Below the pieces are notes generated by a model that was given only the letters and a program-made list of their open reading frames with translations, was not told the DNA's origin and ran no database searches. Positions 7,709 to 15,693 of a stretch of DNA of 21,845 nt are shown in pieces (position 1 is the stretch's first letter; the number at the start of each line of letters is the position of its first letter). The DNA lies in contig JAJJLU010000709.1 in NCBI GenBank assembly GCA_023807065.1, positions 1 through 21,845 on the forward strand. Direction: 5' to 3'. The position numbers and the translations under genes are program-made. The stretch is from Isotricha intestinalis (Eukaryota > Ciliophora > Litostomatea > Vestibuliferida > Isotrichidae).

Positions 7709-10700
7709 TTATTCAAATTGACTTTGATTAATAGTAATAACCCCTCCTCTTTTTTTTCCAAACAATTGATAAATTTCTTCATCATTAATTCCAATTTGTT
7801 TGAAAATAGAAACAAGAGTTAATTTAATATTTTGAGTAAGATTAATTTGCCCAATAAGAGAAATAATAGAATTTTTTAATTGATTAGTAATTTTATTATT
7901 ATTATTATTAACATAAATTCCAGCTTGATTAAAATTATCAATAATTTCATCAAAATTATAATCATCAATAAATTGAGAATTATTTAAATCATCTTCAATA
8001 AAAGAAATACCAATAAAATTATCTCCTTGTTTCATATTAATTAAAGTATTTTGAAGTTTATTATTTTCTTTTCTTAATTTTTCTATTGTTTCAATTAATT
8101 TATCTTGATTTAATTCTCCTGTTTTTTTAGTTTTAAAAAATTTTGCAAAATTTAAATTCAATTTATGATAATCATTTTCTGTTTTTGATAATTTTTGAAG
8201 TAATTCAGCTTGATAATCTTTTAATTCTTCTATTTGTTGAATTAAATCTTCTGAATTATTAATTTGAATTTGACCAAATTCATTAAATTTTTTTTCATTT
8301 GTGTATTTAATCCAATAATAATCATTTATTTTTTCTTCTATTTTGTTGTTGTCTATTATGTTATTTAATTTTTCATTTTCATTTTTTTTTCTAAATAATA
8401 TCCATTTATATTTTTTATATTGATTACATTTTATTAATTCAAAATTTTCAGGTGTTATTAAATCTATATTTATTTCATTATTATTATTATTCTTTTTCAT
8501 TTTTTCTATTTCATTATGTGAAAAAGCTAATTTTTCATTTAATTCATTTAATTTATTTTGATATTCTTCTATTTTATTATTTAATCTTATTATTTTTCTA
8601 TTTAATTTTTCTTCATTTTTATTATTATTATTTTCATTTAATTGATTTTGAAGTTCTAATATTTTTTTTTCTAATTCTTTATTTTTATCTTGTTCTTTTT
8701 TTATATCTAATTCATATTGATCTAATAATTGATCATCTTCATCTAATTTATCATTTAAATTTTGAATTTCATCTTCTTTTTCTTCCAATTCATTATTTAA
8801 TTTCTGTATTTTTAATACTAAATCATTTCTTTTTGAATTATTCTTATTTTGTAATATTATTTCATCTTTTTCTTTTATTTGCTTTTCTAATTCATTTATA
8901 TATGAATTATCATTATTTTCTTCTTTATTTCTTATTTTATTTATTTCTTCTTTTAAATCTTCTTTTTCTTTTTTTAATTCTTCATTTTCTTTTTTATTTT
9001 CTTCTAAATTTTTATTTAAATTTTCATTCTTTTCTTTTAATTCTTTTATTTCATTTTCTTTCTGTTTTATTTTTTCTAATATTTTATTATATTTATTATT
9101 TAATTCATTATAATCTTTTATTATATTTTCTTTTGATATTTTTAAATTATCAATTTCATTATTTAATTCATTTATTTTTTTATTTAATTCTTCTTTTTCT
9201 TTTTCTAAATTATTTTTTTCTTCTTCTAATTCTTTTTTTTCTTTTTCTAAATTATTTTTTTCTTCTTCTAATTCTTTTTTTTCTTTTTCTAAATTTTCTT
9301 TTTCTTTTTCTAATTCTTCTTTTTCTTTCTCTTTTTCCAATAAGATAATATTATTTTCATTTTCTGGTTTTTCTTTTAATTTTTCTATTTCACTTTTTAA
9401 ATTATTAATCTCATTATTTTTTTCATTTAAAATTTGAATGTTTTTAATTTGATTATTTTCATTTAATTCTAAATTATTATTTAATTTTTTTATTTCTTCT
9501 TCTAATAAATTAATTTTAGAATCTTTTTCAATTGATAATTGTTCAATATTATTTTTATTTATTTCAATTAGATTTAATTGATTATTTAATTCAGTAATTT
9601 TATTATTAAGTATTTCTTTTTCTTTAATTAAATTATTCTTTTCTTTTTCAATTTCTTTTTTTGAAATATCATTTAATTTATTATTATTTAAATTAAAAGA
9701 TTTAAAAATTAAATCATTATTTTTTTGAATTAAATCAAAATTTTCTTTTCTTAATTGTTCAATGATTTCTTTGTTTTTATTTGAAATTTCATCCATTTGT
9801 TTATTTAAATTATTATTTGTTTTTAATATTTCAGAATAATCATTTTTTATTTTATCTATTATCTCTTTATTTTCTTGAGTTTTTAATTCATATTTTTCAT
9901 TTAATTCATTTATTTTTAATTTTAATTGATTATTTTTTTCCAAATTTTCTTTTAAATTTTTATTTATTTTCTCCTTTTCTAATTTTAAATTTTCATTTTC
10001 TTTTTTTAAAATATTATTTTCTTTTATAACTTTTTGATTTGTATCTTCATTTATTTTTTTTTTTGTATTTTGAGAATTAATTTTCATTTCTTCAATTTCA
10101 TTATTTAATTTTTTTAATTCTTTATTATATTCTTTTTTATCTTTTTCTGATTGATTTTTTAATTCTTCATATTCTTTTGTTATTAATTTGAATTTTTGAC
10201 CTGAATCTTTTAATAAATTATTATTTTGTTCTATTATTTTTTTCATTGAATTTATTTTATTTTCATTTTCTTTTTTTTCTTCTTTTATTTTATTATTAAT
10301 TTCTTTTTGTTTTTTTAATTCTAATTTTAAATTATTTATTTCATTTAAATTTTTTTGATTTATTTCTTTATTTTGATTTATTATATTCTTTCTTAATAAT
10401 TCTATTTCTTTATTAGTGTTTATTTTATTTTTATTAAAAGCAGAAATTTCATCATCTTTTTTTTTTAATTTTTCATTCATAGTTTTTATATTCATTTCTT
10501 TTATTTTAATTTCATTTTTTAATTTTTCAATTTCATTTTTTAAATTTTCTTCTTTTTCAGAATAATTAACTTTAAAATTTGCATATTCATTTGATAATCT
10601 AATAGAAACTTCTTTTTCAGTTAATAAATTATTATTTAATTTCTCATATTCTATTTTATTCTTTTTTATCATTTCATTTTTTTCTAAAATCAATTTTTTA

Positions 10701-11797
10701 TTTCTTTCATTTTCTTCGTTTATTTTCTTATTTTCTTCTTTTATTTCACTTATTTTATTATTCAATTTTTCTATATTTAATTTCTCATTTTCTTGATTTT
10801 TTTTATTTTCTTCATTTAATTTTTTATTTTCATTTTTAACTTTTTCATTTATATCATTTAAATTTTTTACTCTATTTTCTAATAAAGTTAAATGTTCTTT
10901 TAATGAATTTACTTCATTTTTTAATTTTATATTTTCATTATTATTTTTTTGTTGAAGATTTAAACATTCTTTTATCTTCGAATAAGTATTATTTAAAGTT
11001 GTTAATTCTATTTGTAAATCTGAATTCTTTTTTTTTAATTGAGAAATTTCATCATTCAATAAAGTTATTTTATTATTTTGTTCAAGATTATTTTTTTCTA
11101 TTTGATTATTTTTTTTTAATAAAATTAAATTTAAATTTTCATTCGTTTTCTTTAATTCATTATAACTATCATTAATATTTATAATATTACTATTATTTTC
11201 TTTTTTTTCTAAATCATCTATTTTTTTTTTTAAAGAATCATTTTCATTTAATATTTTTTCAATTTTCAATTGTTCGTTATTAATATTATTCTCAGTACCA
11301 ATTGTCATTGAAATATTTTTTCCATTTATATTAATAGTATCATTATTTATAATACTATTAGAAATATTAATATTATTTCCCATAATATTATAATTTGAAT
11401 TATTTATTTCTTGAAATTTTCCAATTGAATAATTTTCTTTTCTACTTCTAAAATTATTGGAAATTTGTTGTGCTCTATAATCTTTCATTTTTTTAAATAT
11501 TTCTTTTGCATTATTGTAAAATTTACTAAATGAATCTTCTATATCTTTAAATACATTTTGTATTATTTTTTTATTTTTTACTTGATTTAAATCTTGTTCT
11601 AAACAATTATTTATTTGCTTAAAATTTATTGTATTTAATTTATAATATATTTTTATTATTTTAGATAAATCATTTATATATTTTATTAGTTCATTATTAT
11701 TTGAAAAATTAATAGAATTTTGATTTTCTGTTTTTCCCAGTAATAAATTTCTTGTTTTTGGTTTTAAAGGTGAATTACTTATTTCTTTATTTTCCAT
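7709..11797 (-). CDS. giant coiled-coil protein, 1362 aa
   Basis: The frame stays open upstream to 11881, but that 28-residue extension overlaps the neighbouring stop and is untypically hydrophobic, so I start at the ATG ending at 11797. The first 130 residues form a small helical region. Roughly residues 170-1110 are almost unbroken coiled coil of Lys, Glu, Asn, Leu and Ile. This part includes a 14-residue block, LEKEKKELEEEKNN, repeated perfectly at the DNA level. The last 250 residues differ: a segment around ITPENFELIKC and YKWILF contains the only clustered Trp residues. After more coil, an acidic loop and a helical end (ISLIGQINLTQNIKLTLVSI) lead to a Gly-rich KKRGGV near the C-terminus. 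I do not recognise these end domains. The coil resembles centrosomal, golgin and myosin-like rods by composition only. The next gene upstream ends 58 nt away. Confidence 0.85.
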   Translation of the reverse strand: MENKEISNSPLKPKTRNLLLGKTENQNSINFSNNNELIKYINDLSKIIKIYYKLNTINFKQINNCLEQDLNQVKNKKIIQNVFKDIEDSFSKFYNNAKEIFKKMKDYRAQQISNNFRSRKENYSIGKFQEINNSNYNIMGNNINISNSIINNDTININGKNISMTIGTENNINNEQLKIEKILNENDSLKKKIDDLEKKENNSNIININDSYNELKKTNENLNLILLKKNNQIEKNNLEQNNKITLLNDEISQLKKKNSDLQIELTTLNNTYSKIKECLNLQQKNNNENIKLKNEVNSLKEHLTLLENRVKNLNDINEKVKNENKKLNEENKKNQENEKLNIEKLNNKISEIKEENKKINEENERNKKLILEKNEMIKKNKIEYEKLNNNLLTEKEVSIRLSNEYANFKVNYSEKEENLKNEIEKLKNEIKIKEMNIKTMNEKLKKKDDEISAFNKNKINTNKEIELLRKNIINQNKEINQKNLNEINNLKLELKKQKEINNKIKEEKKENENKINSMKKIIEQNNNLLKDSGQKFKLITKEYEELKNQSEKDKKEYNKELKKLNNEIEEMKINSQNTKKKINEDTNQKVIKENNILKKENENLKLEKEKINKNLKENLEKNNQLKLKINELNEKYELKTQENKEIIDKIKNDYSEILKTNNNLNKQMDEISNKNKEIIEQLRKENFDLIQKNNDLIFKSFNLNNNKLNDISKKEIEKEKNNLIKEKEILNNKITELNNQLNLIEINKNNIEQLSIEKDSKINLLEEEIKKLNNNLELNENNQIKNIQILNEKNNEINNLKSEIEKLKEKPENENNIILLEKEKEKEELEKEKENLEKEKKELEEEKNNLEKEKKELEEEKNNLEKEKEELNKKINELNNEIDNLKISKENIIKDYNELNNKYNKILEKIKQKENEIKELKEKNENLNKNLEENKKENEELKKEKEDLKEEINKIRNKEENNDNSYINELEKQIKEKDEIILQNKNNSKRNDLVLKIQKLNNELEEKEDEIQNLNDKLDEDDQLLDQYELDIKKEQDKNKELEKKILELQNQLNENNNNKNEEKLNRKIIRLNNKIEEYQNKLNELNEKLAFSHNEIEKMKKNNNNNEINIDLITPENFELIKCNQYKKYKWILFRKKNENEKLNNIIDNNKIEEKINDYYWIKYTNEKKFNEFGQIQINNSEDLIQQIEELKDYQAELLQKLSKTENDYHKLNLNFAKFFKTKKTGELNQDKLIETIEKLRKENNKLQNTLINMKQGDNFIGISFIEDDLNNSQFIDDYNFDEIIDNFNQAGIYVNNNNNKITNQLKNSIISLIGQINLTQNIKLTLVSIFKQIGINDEEIYQLFGKKRGGVITINQSQFE
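9205..9294. repeat. 42-bp tandem duplication inside the coiled-coil gene
   Basis: The blocks 9205-9246 and 9247-9288 are identical over all 42 positions, and a third partial copy begins at 9289. Each block encodes 14 residues (two heptads), so expansion or contraction keeps both frame and coiled-coil register. Perfect identity implies a recent event. Confidence 0.9.
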
Positions 11798-11855
11798 TAT
11801 AAAAAAAATTAATTTTATATTAAATAAATATTTAAAAAAGATAATATTCATTTTT
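11798..11855. other. 58-nt spacer between two minus-strand coiled-coil genes
   Basis: This A/T-only gap separates the stop of the 388-residue gene from the start of the 1362-residue gene. It must hold a 3' end and a promoter, unless the two are made from one transcript. I found no GT-AG pair that would join the reading frames. Confidence 0.6.
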
Positions 11856-13022
11856 TTATTTATAATTATTTTTATTCTCATTTTCTTCTGTATAATGATG
11901 TTCTAATTCTAATCTCATTTCTTTATTTCTTTTATATCCTTCAAAAAAAGTTTCACTATCAAATAAATTAGAACTTTGACTTATATTATTATGAATCCTA
12001 TTTTCATTTAATAAATTATTTCTATTTCTTTCTATTATTTTTCTATTTAAATTATTATTATTAATTATTTCAAATTTTTCTTTATTTAAATTTCCAAATG
12101 AACATTGATTATAATCAATAAAATTTTTATTGTCATAATTATTATCTTCTTGATTATCATAATTTAAATTTTGATTTGATAATTTACTTAAAAGAGAACT
12201 TGTTGAATTTTCTAATATTATTCCATTATTATTTTTATTCATTTGAGAAGAATTTTCTTGAAATTCATTTAATTGTTTATTTAAATCTTCAATTGTTAAA
12301 TTTTTATTTTTTATTTCTTCTTCTTGTTGACTGAGAATATATTTCATTTCACAAAATTGTTTATTTAATAAAGAAATTAAATTCTTTAAGTTTTTAAAAT
12401 AAATACAAATATTTTCATTATTGAAATTAAAAGATTTAAATTTATGAAAAATATAATTATATCCTAATTCACCAATAAAACCGTTTAATTCATTTAATTT
12501 TTCTATAAAAAAATTATCTTTTTCAATACAAAATAAACACTTTTTATTATTTTGATTTTTAATAAATTCATCGATGAAATTATCAAGATTAAAATTATTA
12601 TTTTCACTTTTATCTATTTTACTTTGTAATTCTAATTCTGATTTTGAAATTTCTTTTGTCAATTCTGAAAATTGATTTAATAAATTGTTTTGTTCTGTTA
12701 ATAATTCTTTTGCATTTTGAAGTACTTTTTTATAATTTTTATTTTGTTTATTCGATTCTAATTCTACTGTTTTTGATTTTCTTTCCTTAAAAAAAGAATT
12801 TGTTCTTTTAAGATTTGAAGCTGAATTATTTCTAGAACGAGTTTTTTTATTACTTTTATTTGGAGATTTATTTTTTATTGTGTTAAATTGGGAAAAGATT
12901 TTTGATTTCTTATTTTCTATTATTTTTTTTATTGAAGATACATTAGAATTATTTTTTGATACAGAAACAGATCTTTTTTTTGTTAAAGTTTTTGGTTTAA
13001 TTTGTTTAAAATGATTATTCAT
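11856..13022 (-). CDS. basic/coiled-coil protein with CxxC, 388 aa
   Basis: I do not recognise this protein. Residues 1-85 are strongly basic and Ser-rich with repeated kinase-site-like patterns (KRSVS, RNNS, KRTNS), typical of microtubule- or DNA-binding disordered tails. Residues 95-140 form a coiled coil. Residues 145-230 look globular, with a CLFC pair (162-165) and a hydrophobic stretch around GFIGELGYNYIFHKF. A single CxxC is not enough to call a zinc site. A short second coil (228-258) follows, then an Asn-rich linker, and the C-terminus has a conserved-looking FDSETFFEGYKRNKEMRLELE patch. It lies just upstream of the giant coiled-coil gene on the same strand and diverges from relic 2. 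A structural or cytoskeletal role is an inference from composition only. Confidence 0.78.
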   Translation of the reverse strand: MNNHFKQIKPKTLTKKRSVSVSKNNSNVSSIKKIIENKKSKIFSQFNTIKNKSPNKSNKKTRSRNNSASNLKRTNSFFKERKSKTVELESNKQNKNYKKVLQNAKELLTEQNNLLNQFSELTKEISKSELELQSKIDKSENNNFNLDNFIDEFIKNQNNKKCLFCIEKDNFFIEKLNELNGFIGELGYNYIFHKFKSFNFNNENICIYFKNLKNLISLLNKQFCEMKYILSQQEEEIKNKNLTIEDLNKQLNEFQENSSQMNKNNNGIILENSTSSLLSKLSNQNLNYDNQEDNNYDNKNFIDYNQCSFGNLNKEKFEIINNNNLNRKIIERNRNNLLNENRIHNNISQSSNLFDSETFFEGYKRNKEMRLELEHHYTEENENKNNYK

Positions 13023-13093
13023 TTTTAAATTTAAAAAAGCATTATTTTAAAAATTAAAAGAAATAATTAATACTATAAAATAAATATATTAAT
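13023..13093. promoter_or_regulatory. 71-nt divergent promoter region
   Basis: The 388-residue gene and relic 2 start outward from this 71-nt A/T-rich spacer, so any promoter elements and both 5' untranslated ends must fit in it or run into coding sequence. No specific element can be identified by eye. Confidence 0.5.
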
Positions 13094-14246
13094 ATGGATT
13101 CTACATTAAATTCATTTTATAAATCAAAGAGATATAAAAAGCTTCAAACAAAGTCTGAAGTATCTAGTCCAACGAGTGCATTTTTTATATATTCAGAATA
13201 TAAAAATGAAATGAAGAGAAAAATAAATAATGAAAAAAGAGAATTTGATTACCTTCAAAAAGTAGTTAATTATAAAAAATAGAAGGAAATAATGGAAGAT
13301 TAAAAGACTTTTTTAAAAGTAATTTTGTATCTATTGATAATATGAATTATAAAAAAAAAAGGAAATTGATGAAAACTTTAAAGAGAGAAATTAAAAAAGT
13401 AGAAAATATTGTTAAAGAATTAAATTATAAAAATTATTTAATTGATAAAACAAAACAATTATAAGATTTTCCAGAAAAATATGAAATAAATGTGATAATC
13501 AAAAAAATATGAAGGAAATATGGAAAATAATGTAAAAAAAGCAAGAAGAGAAATAAATAAAAACAATAAAATAATAGAAAATTATAATAATATTATTGGA
13601 GAACAAAGACAAGAAATAATATCAATATTATCAAATTTTAATAAATTAGATAATGAAATGACAGATTATTTAAATTTAATAGAAAAAAATATAAAAAAAA
13701 GAGAAGATTAAAAGATAAATTAGAAGAATAAAAAAATTCATGGTAAAGCAAGAAAAGATATGTTCAAAAAGGAGAAAAATGAAATAAAAAATAATACTTA
13801 AATTTTAAGTGATATTAATGATAAAAAAAAAATGATTTAACAGTAATAAAAGAAAATTATGTAACAGATAATTAAGAAAATAGGAATTTATATTTAGAAG
13901 CAGAAATGATGATTTAAATTATAATATAATTGAACTATAAAAAATAAAGATTTAAAAGATGCTTTAGAATAAAAAGAAATATATAAAAAAAGCAAAAAAA
14001 CACAAATAAAAAAATAAGAATAAACCAGAAGAAAAATTATGTTGGGAAGAATGTGAAGTATTATTTTTAAAATAAATGATTTAGAAGAAGAAGTATCAAT
14101 AATCCAAGAGTAGAGAGGAAAAATTTCTATCATTCAAATTTTTGGAGATGGTTATTATAATAATAAAAATTGAAAATACTCCTCCCAAAATGGCTAAATC
14201 TGAAGAATTACTTGAAAAATGGAGTATTAAGAAACTAGTCCTTTGA
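13094..14246 (+). pseudogene. decayed coiled-coil gene (relic 2)
   Basis: An intact-looking start at 13094 runs 62 codons to TAG 13280-13282, but coding-like sequence continues to TGA 14244-14246. It can be followed only by changing frame at several A-runs (for example 13274-13279, about 13498 and 13699-13705). Clean segments include 13276-13461 (containing RLKDFFKSNFVSIDNMNY) and 13520-13711 (63 codons). Further segments lie around 13952-13995 and 14070-14140 (INDLEEEVSIIQE), with a final stretch ending EELLEKWSIKKLVL. Stops inside the coding-like frames include TAA 13462-13464, TAA 13970-13972 and TAG 14111-14113, each where Gln fits. The original product was a coiled-coil protein of roughly 380 residues with a short N-terminal leader. 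I do not recognise its family. Six or so lesions over 1.1 kb argue for a pseudogene rather than sequencing error. Confidence 0.7.
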
Positions 14247-14510
14247 AAAGAAAAAAAATATAAATTTTGTTTTTTATTATATATTTATTTTTTTTTTTTA
14301 AAAATTATGATTTTTTGATTTTTTAATTTATTTTATATTTAAATTTTTGTTTTTGATTATTCAATATTTAAAAAAAGTTGTTCAAGAAACATACTTTACA
14401 TTCACATCTAATAATTATTTAAACTTTCAATTTAAAGAAAAAATTTAAAAGATAAAAATATATTCAGCAATTTAAGTAATTCTTTTTATTTGATTTTTAA
14501 TTTTTGAATT
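14247..14510. other. 264-nt intergenic region
   Basis: This is A/T-rich sequence with a T-rich run at about 14280-14300, just after relic 2. It should contain the promoter of the next gene. I see no gene, RNA or repeat in it. Confidence 0.5.
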
Positions 14511-15347
14511 ATGAAAAATGTAAAAAATAAACATGATAATAATTATTCTCAAGTATTATCATTTATTGAAGGAGAGTTAAAAAATAAAGGAATGTTTCCA
14601 TATCTAAGTCAAAGAAATAAAACCACTAAAGAAAAAATTCCAAAAATAAATAAGAATATTCAAGAATTATTAGATGATTTATGTAAAAGAAAAAAAATGA
14701 ATTTTTTTAGTTTTGACTTATTTAAAAATGGAAATACATTATCATTATGGAATAGAGATTGTAAAGATATTTTATATCAAGAAAATGATATTTTTACTTA
14801 TATAAAAGAAATAAAAAAACCAATTAAACAAAATATAGAAAAAGTAATTAAGAAAAATTCTGATTTTAAAAATAAAGTTGATATTATCAAAGAAAAAAAT
14901 AAAAAAGCTAATAAAATATATTTTGGAAAATATGAACCTAATTATGCTTATTTAAAGAAGCATGTTCCTATAATAGATCTTGATTTAATTAGAAGATGTG
15001 AAAATCATAGTATTAATAAAAATAAGAAAATAGATGTTCAAGTATGTCATAAATATAAAAAATTATATGAGAATATTAGAAATTCTAATTCTATTAGTAT
15101 ATATCAATCTTATCGTAGAAAAAATAAAAGAATAAAATATAATAATAGTAAAAATTCTTTTTATTTAAAAGATTTTTCTGATATTAAAAATGATTTTAAT
15201 AAAAAAAATAAATGTAGTTCTTCAAGAAGAAGTAATAGTTTATATGTTAATAATTATAAATATAATTCAATTTTAAATAATACTCATGTGGTTAAAAATA
15301 ATATTTTTACAAATGATTCAAGTATTAGATTAAATAAAAAGTTATAA
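14511..15347 (+). CDS. uncharacterised basic protein with GKYEPNY motif, 278 aa
   Basis: I do not recognise the family. Residues 1-160 look folded, with a predicted helix at 47-62, a Phe-rich patch at 64-71 and a Trp at 80. The most striking feature is G139-KYEPNYAYLKKHVP, a G-x-Y-x-P-N-Y pattern followed by a hydrophobic IIDLDLI. It recalls short Pro-Tyr motifs seen in axonemal and microtubule-associated proteins, but that link is an impression. Residues 165-278 are Asn, Lys, Ser and Tyr rich and probably disordered, with Arg-Ser clusters (SSSRRSNS) that look like kinase sites. No signal peptide, membrane segment or intron is visible. The next gene downstream is a protein kinase on the same strand. 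Confidence 0.75.
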   Translation: MKNVKNKHDNNYSQVLSFIEGELKNKGMFPYLSQRNKTTKEKIPKINKNIQELLDDLCKRKKMNFFSFDLFKNGNTLSLWNRDCKDILYQENDIFTYIKEIKKPIKQNIEKVIKKNSDFKNKVDIIKEKNKKANKIYFGKYEPNYAYLKKHVPIIDLDLIRRCENHSINKNKKIDVQVCHKYKKLYENIRNSNSISIYQSYRRKNKRIKYNNSKNSFYLKDFSDIKNDFNKKNKCSSSRRSNSLYVNNYKYNSILNNTHVVKNNIFTNDSSIRLNKKL

Positions 15348-15693
15348 AGATAATATTTTCATAAATGAAACTATTATCCTTAAAATAAATTCTATAAAAA
15401 AATAAATTTTTTCAAAAATGAATTTAATATATTATATAAATAAAAAGTGGAAAAAAGAATTTAGTTTCTTGATTAAGTAGAATAGGTAACTTTTTCATAA
15501 CATTGTTATAGGGACTTTTTAAGATTGTTTCACTCTAATAATTAATTAAAGTATTTTTTACTTTCATTTCTAACTTAAAATGACTTATCCCAATTTTTAA
15601 ATAACAAATATTTAATTTTTATTTATATTTTTAAAAATAATTGTTAATCAATTTTCAATTAATAATTATATTTGAAGAATTCGAAAATTAAAA
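15348..15693. other. 346-nt intergenic region with a less AT-rich core
   Basis: The gap holds no open frame. Its centre (about 15445-15545) has visibly more G and C than the other spacers and contains a small dyad ATAACA-T-TGTTAT. I see no tRNA hallmarks (no T-loop consensus or acceptor pairing). It could be a promoter/5' leader of the kinase, an old gene fragment or a small RNA. The evidence does not separate these. Confidence 0.4.

Noticed and set aside
8452..11175. Three plus-strand open frames (8452-9348, 9781-10029, 10903-11175) rich in Phe, Leu and Tyr that look like membrane proteins
   Set aside because: They are the antisense of Lys/Glu/Asn-rich coiled coil (TTT and TTA mirror AAA and TAA-free GAA/AAT codons) and have no domain pattern of their own.
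11797..11856. The two minus-strand coiled-coil genes as one gene split by an intron
   Set aside because: No GT-AG pair in the gap or nearby joins the frames, and each has its own plausible start and stop.
11798..11881. 28-residue N-terminal extension of the giant coiled-coil protein
   Set aside because: It overlaps the 3' end of the neighbouring gene, is hydrophobic and unlike the rest. The downstream ATG at 11797 begins a typical acidic/polar start.
13894..14133. 79-codon minus-strand open frame over relic 2
   Set aside because: It is the antisense of coiled-coil-derived sequence, with no start context or family resemblance.
13094..14246. Relic 2 as an intact gene under a ciliate code (UAR = Gln) or with Euplotes-type frameshifting at AAA-TAR
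   Set aside because: Frame changes also occur away from stops, and a TGA falls inside one coding-like frame. None of the 12 intact genes shows internal UAR or slippery stops. Decay is simpler.
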